Source: an uncultured Pelagibacteraceae bacterium
GTDB taxonomy: Bacteria > Pseudomonadota > Alphaproteobacteria > Pelagibacterales > Pelagibacteraceae
Reading direction: 5' to 3'
Assembly (NCBI GenBank): GCA_902534735.1
Contig: CACARD010000001.1
Location: 155,001-219,000 of the forward strand
Length of the DNA stretch: 64,000 nt
Both the position numbers and the translations under genes were made by a program. The notes beneath the pieces are model-generated. The model made no database searches. It was not told where the DNA came from and saw nothing but the letters and a program-made list of their open reading frames with translations. Below are positions 27,488 to 35,716 of the stretch, piece by piece (positions within the stretch are counted from its first letter, which is position 1; every line of letters begins with the position of its first letter).

Positions 27488-28813
27488 ATGAAAAGTTACA
27501 TTCAAATTAAAAAAAAAATTTTAAAATTTGATAAAGTAATTAAAGTTAGTGGAGATAAAAGTATCTCAATCAGATGTGTTCTTTTAGCATCTCAAGCCAT
27601 TGGTAAATCAAGAATCTATAATCTGCTAGAGTCTGAGGATGTAATAAACACATTAAAATCAATAAAAAAACTGGGAATAAATTACAAAAAAATTAAAAAT
27701 TATTATGAAATAAGCGGATTTGGTTTAAGCAGTTTTAATACTAAAAATAAAATAATATTAGATGCGGGAAACTCTGGAACTTTTGCAAGATTAGTACTCG
27801 GTTTATTGGTTGATTCAGAAAATGAAATAACAATTACTGGTGATAAAAGTCTTTCTAGACGAGATTTTTCTAGAGTTACAAGTCCACTGAAGATATTTGG
27901 TGCAATTTTAAAATCCAAAGATAATCAATTACCAGTTAAAATAAGAGGATCAAAGTTTTTAAGGCCAATTGAATATTTTGAAAAACTGGGTAGCGCTCAA
28001 TGTAAAAGTTCAGTTATTTTAGCTGCTTTGAAAACACCAGGTGTAACTGAAATTAAAGCTAAAAAATCAAGGAACCATACCGAACTTCTTTTAAAGAGTC
28101 TAAAACTACCAATTCAAACATCATCTTCTAAATATTATGACTATATTAAAATCAAGGGTCAAAATAATTTTGGTAGTTTTAATTATTCAGTTCCAGGAGA
28201 TATTAGTTCTTGTTCTTTTTTTTTAGTTTTAACATTGTTATCAAGCAATTCAAAGTTAACAATTAAAAATATTAATATAAACAAATCTAGAATAGGAATT
28301 TTAAAAATTCTTAATAAAATGAATGCGAATATCTTATCAAAAAATAAAAAAATTTATAAAGGTGAGTCTATTTCAGATTTAATAGTTAAGAGCAAATGTA
28401 ATTTAAAAAGTATAAATTGTCCAAAAAATTTAAATAGCTCAGCAATAGATGAATTTCTAATAATTTTTTTGGCAGCTGCTAAGGCTAAAGGAGTTTCTAC
28501 TTTCAGAAATTTAGACGAACTTAATAAAAAAGAAAGCCCAAGGCTAGATATTGGAATAAAATTTCTTAAAATGATTGGTGTAAAGGTAATTAGAATTAAA
28601 AATGATATTAAAATATATGGCAATCCTAATTTAAAACTAAGTGGTCAATATGTGATGAAAAATTTTAGGAAAGACCATAGAGTGTTTATGATGTCATGTA
28701 TAGCAGCTTTAACTTTAGGAGGAAAATGGAAAATATATGATAAAGACTCCATTAACTCCTCCTTTCCAAAATTTATTAAAATTTTAAAAAAATTAGGAGC
28801 AAAAATAAACTGA
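27488..28813 (+). CDS. aroA: 3-phosphoshikimate 1-carboxyvinyltransferase (EPSP synthase)
   Basis: Sixth step of the shikimate pathway: joins shikimate-3-phosphate and phosphoenolpyruvate. The PEP-binding region DAGNSGTFARLVLGLL and GDKSLSRRDFSRVTSPL are divergent forms of the LGNAGTA and LxxRPM signatures; KVSGDKSISIR at the N-terminus and LDELNKKESPRLD near the C-terminus fit the family. The substitutions at the PEP loop suggest a class II-like enzyme. Length 441. It is followed by cmk and rpsA, a conserved aroA-cmk-rpsA order. Confidence 0.94.
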   Translation: MKSYIQIKKKILKFDKVIKVSGDKSISIRCVLLASQAIGKSRIYNLLESEDVINTLKSIKKLGINYKKIKNYYEISGFGLSSFNTKNKIILDAGNSGTFARLVLGLLVDSENEITITGDKSLSRRDFSRVTSPLKIFGAILKSKDNQLPVKIRGSKFLRPIEYFEKLGSAQCKSSVILAALKTPGVTEIKAKKSRNHTELLLKSLKLPIQTSSSKYYDYIKIKGQNNFGSFNYSVPGDISSCSFFLVLTLLSSNSKLTIKNININKSRIGILKILNKMNANILSKNKKIYKGESISDLIVKSKCNLKSINCPKNLNSSAIDEFLIIFLAAAKAKGVSTFRNLDELNKKESPRLDIGIKFLKMIGVKVIRIKNDIKIYGNPNLKLSGQYVMKNFRKDHRVFMMSCIAALTLGGKWKIYDKDSINSSFPKFIKILKKLGAKIN

Positions 28814-29475
28814 GAAAACTAAATAAAAGAATTGAATTTAAAATTGCAGCAGATGGAAGTAGTGCATCTGGGAAAACAACAGGAGGTAAACTAATTGCAA
28901 AAAAATTAAATATGAAATTTCTTTCAAGTGGTAAACTATATAGGTTTTGTGCTCTTAAAGTTTTAGAAAATAAAAATAAATATAATTTAAAATTTATTAA
29001 TAAAATTGCCAATTCAATTACTTTAAAGAAATTAGAAAATAAAGAACTCTATAGTCCTGAGGTAGCAAGATTATCATCAATAATTGCAAAAAAACCTTAT
29101 GTGAGAAAAGCATTAAAAAGTTTTCAAAAAAATTTTATTATAAAACATAAGTTTGTTGTTGTTGAGGGGAGAGATATCGGTTCAAAAATAATGCCAAATG
29201 CTGATCTAAAACTTTTCTTCACGTGTTCTACAAAAGAAAAAGCAAAAAGAAGACTTAAAGAGTTTAAACATTTAAATAAAAAGATAACTTTAAAAGAAGT
29301 AGAAAAAGCCTTGATTCTAAGGGATAAAGAGGACACTAAAAGAAAAATAAGTCCCTTGATTATGACCAAAAATGCTGTATTAGTCGACACCACTAAATTA
29401 ACAATTAAGCAAATGGAGGCAAAACTTGCTAATTTAGTGAAGAGTTCGATTAAAAAAAAGTATGGAAATTTATAA
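28810..29475 (+). CDS. cmk: Cytidylate kinase, probable CTG start codon
   Basis: Phosphorylates CMP and dCMP. An open frame from ATG 28912 alone would lack the nucleotide-binding P-loop, but the same frame continues upstream and encodes FKIAADGSSASGKTTGGK, with the loop at residues 16-23 when translation begins at 28810. No ATG, GTG or TTG occurs between the last upstream stop and the P-loop. CTG 28810 overlaps the aroA stop (CTGA, mirroring the usual ATGA coupling) and has an AGGAG ribosome-binding site at 28795-28799, 10 nt ahead. The resulting 221 residues equal normal Cmk length. ATT 28831 is an alternative start. GRDIGSKIMPNADLKLFF and the LID arginines are present. Confidence 0.88.
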   Translation: MRKLNKRIEFKIAADGSSASGKTTGGKLIAKKLNMKFLSSGKLYRFCALKVLENKNKYNLKFINKIANSITLKKLENKELYSPEVARLSSIIAKKPYVRKALKSFQKNFIIKHKFVVVEGRDIGSKIMPNADLKLFFTCSTKEKAKRRLKEFKHLNKKITLKEVEKALILRDKEDTKRKISPLIMTKNAVLVDTTKLTIKQMEAKLANLVKSSIKKKYGNL

Positions 29476-31192
29476 AGACCTTAAAACGCAAAAAAATCAG
29501 GATTTTGAAAAACTATTAAATTCTCAATTATCAAAAAATAAAATTGAGGAAGGAAAAATAATTGATGGTAAAATTACAAAGATTACAGAAAAATATGTAT
29601 TCATATTTATAGCTGGATTAAAAAGTGAACCAATCATTGATATAAATGAGCTTAAAATGATAGGTTTTAAAGACAAAATCATTGTAGGTGAAACTATACC
29701 AGTTTTACTAGAAAAAATAGAAGACAAAAATGGAGAAGTTTTAGTATCAGCTTTAAAGGCACAAAAAATAAAAGGCTGGTATGAACTTGAAAAAGCATAT
29801 GAAGATAATGAGTCTATTTTAGGAAAGATAACAAGCAAATGTAAAGGTGGTGTAATTGTTGAACATACTAAAACTGGATCTCTTATGTTTTGTCCTGGAT
29901 CTCAAATAAGCGATAAGCCCTTAAAAAATATAGATCATTTAATTGGAGTGGAGCAAAAGTTTGCAATCATTAAATTAGATAAGATCAGAGGGAATGCATG
30001 TGTATCTAGAAGACAGATAGTTTCCTCAAACAAAAGAGAGGATAAAGCAAAGATTATTGAAAAGTTTAAAGTAGGCGACGTTATAAAAGATGCTGTCGTA
30101 AAAGGTTATTCATCTTTTGGCTGTTTCTTTGAAGTAAATAATGAAATTGATGTATTAGTACATCTTCAAGAAATATCTTACTCAAGAGTTAATCACCCAG
30201 ATGAAATTTTTAATATTGGTGAAAAACACGATTTAAAAGTTATATCAGTAGATAAAGAAAAATTACAAATTGGTTGTTCAATAAAACAACTCTCCCCAGA
30301 TCCATTTGAGCATATATCAAATTACGAAATAGGAAAAAAATATAAAGTTAAAGTTGATAAAATTACCGATTACGGTTGCTTTTGTTCATTAGAACCTGGT
30401 CTGAGTACATTACTACATAGTAGTGAAATGAGCTGGACGAAGAGAAATATTGTTCCAAAAAAGTTATTTAAAATAGGAGATATGATTGATTGTGTTATAA
30501 CTGAAATTGATAAAGATAAAAGGCGTATTGCAATATCACATAAACTAACAATTGAAAATCCATACCAAGCATTAATAGACAAGTTTCCTGAAGGAAGTGA
30601 GGTCAATGGTACGGTTTCAAGTGTAAATGAATATGCATTATATGTAAAACTTGATCAATTTGATATTGATGGTTTTCTGCATGCTAATGATCTTAGCTAT
30701 ACAAATAATCCAGAGGATGAATTGAAAAAATATAAAAAAGGGGACAATATAAATGTTAAAATCCTTGAAATTAAAAAAGATGATCAGAAAGTAAGAGTTG
30801 GATTAAAACAACTTTCTAAAGATCCATTCGACTGGTTTAAAGACAAGAAAATAAATGATATAATCACAGTGCAAGTTATATCCTCAGACAACAAAGGTTT
30901 AGTTGTTAAACCAGAGTCCTGTGAGTTAGATTTCTTAATAAAAAAATCCAACATAGCTGTAAATGCAGCTGATGCCAGACCTTCAAGATTTGTAGGAGGT
31001 GAAAGAATAGATGCTGCAATTTCTGAATTAAATTTTGAAAAAAGGAAAGTAAATTTAAGTATTAAGTTACTTGAAGAATTACAAAACAAAGAAGCTGTCT
31101 CTAAATTCTCAAGTCCATTAAGTGGTAAAAATTTACCATTTTCATCTTTGTCTGAGAAACTTGGAGATAAAAAAAAAAAAGATGACGAGTAA
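29462..31192 (+). CDS. rpsA: 30S ribosomal protein S1
   Basis: RNA-binding ribosomal protein that brings mRNAs to the 30S subunit. Six S1/OB-fold repeats can be traced (for example GKITKITEKYVFIFIAGL, DAVVKGYSSFGCFFEVNNEIDVLVHL, KVDKITDYGCFCSLEPGLSTLLHSSEMSW, NGTVSSVNEYALYVKLDQFDIDGFLH). Length 576 matches proteobacterial S1. ATG 29462 overlaps cmk by 14 nt. Many genes here have weak or no Shine-Dalgarno sequence, so dependence on S1 is plausible, as inference. Confidence 0.97.
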   Translation: MEIYKDLKTQKNQDFEKLLNSQLSKNKIEEGKIIDGKITKITEKYVFIFIAGLKSEPIIDINELKMIGFKDKIIVGETIPVLLEKIEDKNGEVLVSALKAQKIKGWYELEKAYEDNESILGKITSKCKGGVIVEHTKTGSLMFCPGSQISDKPLKNIDHLIGVEQKFAIIKLDKIRGNACVSRRQIVSSNKREDKAKIIEKFKVGDVIKDAVVKGYSSFGCFFEVNNEIDVLVHLQEISYSRVNHPDEIFNIGEKHDLKVISVDKEKLQIGCSIKQLSPDPFEHISNYEIGKKYKVKVDKITDYGCFCSLEPGLSTLLHSSEMSWTKRNIVPKKLFKIGDMIDCVITEIDKDKRRIAISHKLTIENPYQALIDKFPEGSEVNGTVSSVNEYALYVKLDQFDIDGFLHANDLSYTNNPEDELKKYKKGDNINVKILEIKKDDQKVRVGLKQLSKDPFDWFKDKKINDIITVQVISSDNKGLVVKPESCELDFLIKKSNIAVNAADARPSRFVGGERIDAAISELNFEKRKVNLSIKLLEELQNKEAVSKFSSPLSGKNLPFSSLSEKLGDKKKKDDE

Positions 31193-31196
31193 ATAA

Positions 31197-31481
31197 TTGG
31201 CTACAAGAAAATCAGAGCTATTAAAACAATTTTCAAATAATTACCCGAACTTTTTAAAAAAAGATTTAAATAAACTAGTCTCTATATTTTTGTCAGAAAT
31301 AAAAAATTCGTTAAAAAGGCACGAAAGAGTAGAATTAAGGGATGTTTTTTCTTTAGAACCTAAACTACAAAAAGCAAGACTGGCTCGAAATCCGAAAACT
31401 AATGAAAAAATATATGTTAATGAAAAATACACTATACTTTTTAAAACTTCGAAATTTTGGTCAAAAAAAATAAATGAATAA
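31197..31481 (+). CDS. ihfB: Integration host factor beta subunit / HU-family DNA-bending protein
   Basis: A 94-residue HU/IHF-fold protein. The beta-arm region ELRDVFSLEPKLQKARLARNPKTNEKIYV is of the IHF type (R-NPKTNE), and position directly after rpsA is characteristic of ihfB. Translation begins at TTG 31197, 4 nt after the rpsA stop; no better start exists. The arm sequence EPKLQKARLARNP departs from the classical FSLHHR-ARNPKTG pattern. It overlaps pyrF by 8 nt. Confidence 0.88.
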   Translation: MATRKSELLKQFSNNYPNFLKKDLNKLVSIFLSEIKNSLKRHERVELRDVFSLEPKLQKARLARNPKTNEKIYVNEKYTILFKTSKFWSKKINE

Positions 31482-32148
31482 AAATAAAATATTTGTCGCT
31501 TGTGACTCTAATAATATTGATAAAATAAAAAGAATTATAAGAGACTCTAAAAGTGACAAAATTTTTACTGGATATAAATTTGGTTTAGAGTTTATTAATT
31601 CAAAAAATGGAAGGAAATTTATCTCAAATTTAAAAAATGAAATCATATTTGGTGATTATAAGATTCACGATATTCCAAACACATGTGCTGCAACTATTAA
31701 ATCTGTTAGGGACCTAAAGTTTAATTATATAACAATACATATTAGCTCTGGCTTAAATGCGCTTAAAGCAGCAAAAAAATTTTCAGGTAAAACAAAACTA
31801 GTTGGTGTTACAATTTTAACCTCATTAGATAATGATGCATTAAAAGAAATTGGATTTAACAAGGATGTGAAAAGATTAGTGCTACATCAAGCAAAATTAG
31901 CAAGAAAAGCAAATTTAGATGCTATCGTATGTAGCGCTCAAGAAGTTAAAATAGTAAAAAAAATATTTAAAAAAGAAATTATAACACCTGGAATAAGATT
32001 TAATTCCACAGCAAATGATCAAAAAAGAACTTTAACTCCTAAACAGGCCTATAGAAATGGAGCAGACTGGCTAGTGATAGGTAGAAATATTACAAAAGGT
32101 AATGTAAAAAAAAATATTAAAAAGTTAATTGATCATTTAAATCAATGA
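31474..32148 (+). CDS. pyrF: Orotidine 5'-phosphate decarboxylase
   Basis: Last step of UMP synthesis. The catalytic network DxKxxD is present as DYKIHDIPNT, and TPGIRFNST with GADWLVIGRNIT forms the phosphate-binding end of the barrel. Length 224 is typical of the short bacterial group. It overlaps ihfB (8 nt) and trpF (4 nt), and starts a run of biosynthetic genes pyrF-trpF-trpB-trpA-accD-folC, an order conserved in Alphaproteobacteria. Confidence 0.95.
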   Translation: MNKNKIFVACDSNNIDKIKRIIRDSKSDKIFTGYKFGLEFINSKNGRKFISNLKNEIIFGDYKIHDIPNTCAATIKSVRDLKFNYITIHISSGLNALKAAKKFSGKTKLVGVTILTSLDNDALKEIGFNKDVKRLVLHQAKLARKANLDAIVCSAQEVKIVKKIFKKEIITPGIRFNSTANDQKRTLTPKQAYRNGADWLVIGRNITKGNVKKNIKKLIDHLNQ

Positions 32149-32762
32149 TTAAAGGAATAAAAATTTGTGGTGTCTCTGATCCTAAAACTTTAAATTATAT
32201 CTTAAATCATCCTCACCCTCCAAAATTTATAGGCTTCATCACAAATTATGAAAAAAGCAAAAGATTTGTGGAGTATGAAAAATTAAGAGCTTTAATTAAT
32301 GTTGATAAAAAAAAAGTAAATTTTACTTCTGTGCTTGTGGATCCAAACAATGAGATTTTAGAAAAAATTAAAGATATTAATTTTGACTATTATCAACTCT
32401 ATAATGTAAACCCTAAGAGAACCAAAGAAATTAAATTAAAGTATAAAATAAAAATAATTACAGCTTTAACAATCTCTGGAAAAGATGATGTTGTAAAATA
32501 TAAAGATTATTCAGATATATCAGACATAATTTTATTTGACTCAAAAGGTTACCATAAGTCTGAAAGTTTTGATCATAAGCTATTAGATAATGTTCCCAGT
32601 GAGTTAAATAAAATGATTGCAGGCAATATACAAATAAACGATATTCCTAATTTTAAAAATAAAAATTTCATAATAGATCTTAGTGGATCTTTGGAAGATG
32701 AAAATGGTAAAAAAGATATAAATAAGATTAATAAACTGTTAAATTTATCTGTACAAAAATGA
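32145..32762 (+). CDS. trpF: Phosphoribosylanthranilate isomerase
   Basis: Third step of the tryptophan branch. The N-terminal catalytic cysteine motif KICGVSDPKTL is present and the end IDLSGSLEDENGKKD has the phosphate-binding and D-x-S-x-x-E signature (family: DVSSGVE) in a diverged form with Leu-Glu-Asp. The general-acid Asp is expected around FDSKG (near 141-145). Length 205. Weak overall conservation, but its place directly before trpB supports the call. Confidence 0.9.
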   Translation: MIKGIKICGVSDPKTLNYILNHPHPPKFIGFITNYEKSKRFVEYEKLRALINVDKKKVNFTSVLVDPNNEILEKIKDINFDYYQLYNVNPKRTKEIKLKYKIKIITALTISGKDDVVKYKDYSDISDIILFDSKGYHKSESFDHKLLDNVPSELNKMIAGNIQINDIPNFKNKNFIIDLSGSLEDENGKKDINKINKLLNLSVQK

Positions 32763-34003
32763 AACTTAAAAAAAGAATTCCTTTAATCGATCAAGCGGAT
32801 AAATTCGGATTTTGGGGTGGAAAGTTTGGAGGAAATTTTGTTCCTGAAACATTGAAAAAACCTATTGAAGATTTAGAAATTCTATTCAATAAACTTAAAA
32901 AAGACAAAAAATTTATAGCTGAAAGAGATAAATACTTTAAAAATTGGATTGGAAGCCCAACTCGATTTATTAAATTAGAGAATTTAACAAAACATGTTGG
33001 TGGGGCACAAATTTGGTCAAAAGTTGTGTCTGATGCAAATGGTGGAGCTCATAAAATTTATAATGCTACTGTTCATTGTTTGCTTGCAAAAAAGTCTGGT
33101 AAAAAATTCATAATTGGAGATACAGGTGCTGGATATGCTGGTAAAATGTTGAGCATGGCAGCTAAAAAATTTGGCTTAAAGTGTAAGATTTTTATGGGTG
33201 CTAAAGACATTGCAAGACAACAGCCAAATGTAAAAGCTATGAAAAAAAATGGTGCAGAAGTCATCCCAGTTTATTCTGGAAGTCAAACACTTGTTGATGC
33301 TGTTTCAGAATGTATGCGATACTGGGTTGCTAATTGTGATACAGCAGCCATGTGCGTTGGAAGTACTGTTGGACCAGCCGTTTTTGTCCGTATTTGTGGA
33401 TGGAGCACTAGTCAAATTTCGAGGGAACTAAAAGTTCAATTGATTGATGAGTTTGGATCAGTACCAAAAAAATTAAAACTATATAATTGTGTAGGTGGTG
33501 GAAGCTCAAGTTTTGGTTTTTGGAACGAGTTTATAGATTATGATAAAAAAAGATGTGAGTTTATTGGTGTTGAAGCTGGCGGCCCGGCAAAAAGTAAAAA
33601 ACACGCAGCACCATTAACTTATGGTTCAAAAATTGGAATTCTTCATGGAGCTGTTCAGTACGTTAATCAAAATTCAGATGGACAGATAGAGGAAACTGAG
33701 TCAATTTCTGCTGGACTTGATTATCCTGGAATTTCACCACTTCATTGTTTTTTGAAAGATACAAAAAGAGCAAGATATACCGCAGCAAGTGATGAAGATG
33801 CATTAAGCGCATATAAAACTGTGACAAAATTTGAGAAATTAAGACCTTCTCTTGAACCAAGTCATGCTTTTTCTGTCGCTATAAAAGAAGCAAAGAAATT
33901 AACCAAAGATACTATTGTTGTAGTTAATAGTTGTGGAGATGCTTATAAAGATCGAGGAATTTTAGAAAAAAGATTAGGAAAAAAATATGTTAAATCCAAT
34001 TAG
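32759..34003 (+). CDS. trpB: Tryptophan synthase beta subunit, divergent
   Basis: PLP enzyme condensing indole and serine. The fold is clear: FGGNFVPETL, PLP lysine K99 in GGAHKIYNA, CVGGGSS (244-250) for PLP phosphate, and ETESISAGLDYPGI. However several normally near-invariant sites differ: LKREDLNHTGAHK is replaced by SKVVSDANGGAHK, ETGAGQHG by DTGAGYAG (121-128, catalytic Glu to Asp, His lost), and the pyridine-contact SGRGDKD by SCGDAYKD (391-398). So it is a distinct TrpB lineage. Position between trpF and trpA argues it is the working subunit, though a changed substrate is possible. It overlaps trpA by 17 nt. Confidence 0.87.
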   Translation: MKLKKRIPLIDQADKFGFWGGKFGGNFVPETLKKPIEDLEILFNKLKKDKKFIAERDKYFKNWIGSPTRFIKLENLTKHVGGAQIWSKVVSDANGGAHKIYNATVHCLLAKKSGKKFIIGDTGAGYAGKMLSMAAKKFGLKCKIFMGAKDIARQQPNVKAMKKNGAEVIPVYSGSQTLVDAVSECMRYWVANCDTAAMCVGSTVGPAVFVRICGWSTSQISRELKVQLIDEFGSVPKKLKLYNCVGGGSSSFGFWNEFIDYDKKRCEFIGVEAGGPAKSKKHAAPLTYGSKIGILHGAVQYVNQNSDGQIEETESISAGLDYPGISPLHCFLKDTKRARYTAASDEDALSAYKTVTKFEKLRPSLEPSHAFSVAIKEAKKLTKDTIVVVNSCGDAYKDRGILEKRLGKKYVKSN

Positions 34004-34787
34004 CCAAGCTTTTAGAAAAGCAAAACAAGAAAATAGAGCTGCACTATTAACTTATACTGTTGCTGGTGACAGCTCAAAAAAACAATCATTAGAAATATTA
34101 AAATCAATTTCTGTAAATGCTGATATTTTAGAGGTGGGTATACCACATAACACTCCAGTTGCAGACGGTAGTCAAATCCAAACAAGTGCATACAGAGCAA
34201 TCAAAAATGGAATTAAAATGAATGATATTTTTAAAATCATAACAGATTTTAAAAAATTAAATAAAAATAAGCCAATAATATTGATGGGATACTTTAATAT
34301 GATTTTGCAATATGGTGAAAATAATTTTTTAAACAAATGTAATTCTTCAGGAGTAAATGGTTTAATAGTTGTAGATTTACCATGGCCTGAAAATAAAGAT
34401 TTCGCGAAAAAATGTAAGAAAAAATTTATATATTTTATTCAGCTATTATCACCAACAACAACAAAACAAAGACTTAAAAAAATTATAAGAGATTCTCACC
34501 CGATGAATTATTTTATTTCGATGTTAAGCACAACAGGTGGTAAACTAAAAGTATCGCCTAATAATATATTAAAAAATTATAAAAAAATTAAAAAAATTGA
34601 TCCAAAAAAGAAAATTGTTATTGGTTTTGGAATCACGGAAAAAACAATTGGTAAACTGAAATCTGCGGATGGATTAGTTGTTGGAAGTGCTATTTGTAAG
34701 GAAATTAGTAAGAGTTTAAAGCATAGACAAAATCCTGTCACAAATGTAAGTAAGCTAGTGAAAAAATTAAAAAGTAAAATTTTATGA
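33987..34787 (+). CDS. trpA: Tryptophan synthase alpha subunit, divergent
   Basis: Cleaves indole-3-glycerol phosphate and channels indole to TrpB. Both catalytic acids sit at the canonical numbers, E49 in LEVGIP and D60 in VADG. The loop after E49 reads PHNTPVADGSQIQ instead of PFSDPLADGPTIQ, and the active-site loop 6 is STTGGKLK rather than RSGVTG. These changes match in kind those of the adjacent TrpB, suggesting the two subunits changed together. Length 266. The gene start lies inside trpB and its stop overlaps accD (ATGA). Confidence 0.92.
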   Translation: MLNPISQAFRKAKQENRAALLTYTVAGDSSKKQSLEILKSISVNADILEVGIPHNTPVADGSQIQTSAYRAIKNGIKMNDIFKIITDFKKLNKNKPIILMGYFNMILQYGENNFLNKCNSSGVNGLIVVDLPWPENKDFAKKCKKKFIYFIQLLSPTTTKQRLKKIIRDSHPMNYFISMLSTTGGKLKVSPNNILKNYKKIKKIDPKKKIVIGFGITEKTIGKLKSADGLVVGSAICKEISKSLKHRQNPVTNVSKLVKKLKSKIL

Positions 34788-35716
34788 ACTGGATTACAAA
34801 AGCTTTAAGTTTTGGTGAAAAAATTAAAAGAGTTTTAAAGAAAAGACCATCAAAAGAGGATATAGCAAACTCAGAGTGGACTAGTTGCTGCAAAGGCCCA
34901 ATATTAAAAAAAGATCTTGAGGAAAATTTATGGGTTTGCAACTCATGTGGAAAACATCATAGAATTAATTGTCGACATAGATTTGATATTATTTTTGGAA
35001 GAAATGCTTACGAAATACTTGATACACCAATTCCTGCAGAAGATCCTCTCGGATGGGTAGATACCAAATCTTATAAAGATAGATTAAAATCTGCACGAAA
35101 GAAAACTAATCAAAATTCAGCGGTGATGATTGCTAAAGGAAGAATAAACGGGATCGAAGTGACAGCCGGAGCGATAAATTTTGAGTTTATTGGTGGCTCT
35201 GTTGGAGCTGCAGAAGGTGAAGCAATTATTTATGGTGTTCAACACGCTATTGATAACCAAACACCATTTGTTTTCTTTCCTTGTGGTGGAGGACAAAGAA
35301 TGTTTGAGTCTCCTATTGCCCTTGCAAATATGACAAGAACTACCCTTGCTATTAATGAGCTTAAAAAAAATAATCTTCCTTATTTAGTTTGTTTTACAGA
35401 TCCAACAGCTGGTGGAATTACTGCATCTTTTGCGATGTTAGGCGACATTCATTTTGCTGAACCTGGTTGTTTAATAGCTTTTGCGGGAAAAAGAGTTATA
35501 CAAGCAACAGTTAAAGAAGAACTTAGCTCAGACTTTCAAACCTCTGAGTTCGTCGAAAAGCATGGATTTGTAGATAGAATTGTTGAACGAAAGGATTTAA
35601 AAACCGAAATAAGCTTACTATTATCAATATTGTTAAAAAAAGATAAAGCGGTAAATGAAAATCAAATAAATGAAACTTCAGACAATATTGAACCGCTTGC
35701 AAAAGCTGCATCCTAA
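34784..35716 (+). CDS. accD: Acetyl-CoA carboxylase carboxyltransferase subunit beta
   Basis: Partner of AccA in malonyl-CoA formation. N-terminal zinc-ribbon region followed by the carboxyltransferase core (GRINGIEVTAGAINFEFIGGSVGAAEGEAI, GGGQRMFESPIALANM, PTAGGITASFAMLGD, FAGKRVIQATVKEEL). In the ribbon the first Cys pair is C35-C36 instead of CxxC, while C52/C55 is normal; other Alphaproteobacteria are known to lose these cysteines, so zinc binding may be impaired. Length 310. It sits in trpA-accD-folC, and overlaps folC by 47 nt, unusually long for this window. Confidence 0.96.
   Translation: MNWITKALSFGEKIKRVLKKRPSKEDIANSEWTSCCKGPILKKDLEENLWVCNSCGKHHRINCRHRFDIIFGRNAYEILDTPIPAEDPLGWVDTKSYKDRLKSARKKTNQNSAVMIAKGRINGIEVTAGAINFEFIGGSVGAAEGEAIIYGVQHAIDNQTPFVFFPCGGGQRMFESPIALANMTRTTLAINELKKNNLPYLVCFTDPTAGGITASFAMLGDIHFAEPGCLIAFAGKRVIQATVKEELSSDFQTSEFVEKHGFVDRIVERKDLKTEISLLLSILLKKDKAVNENQINETSDNIEPLAKAAS

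Noticed and set aside
28912-29475. cmk starting at ATG 28912
   Set aside because: It would lose the P-loop, which is encoded in frame just upstream.
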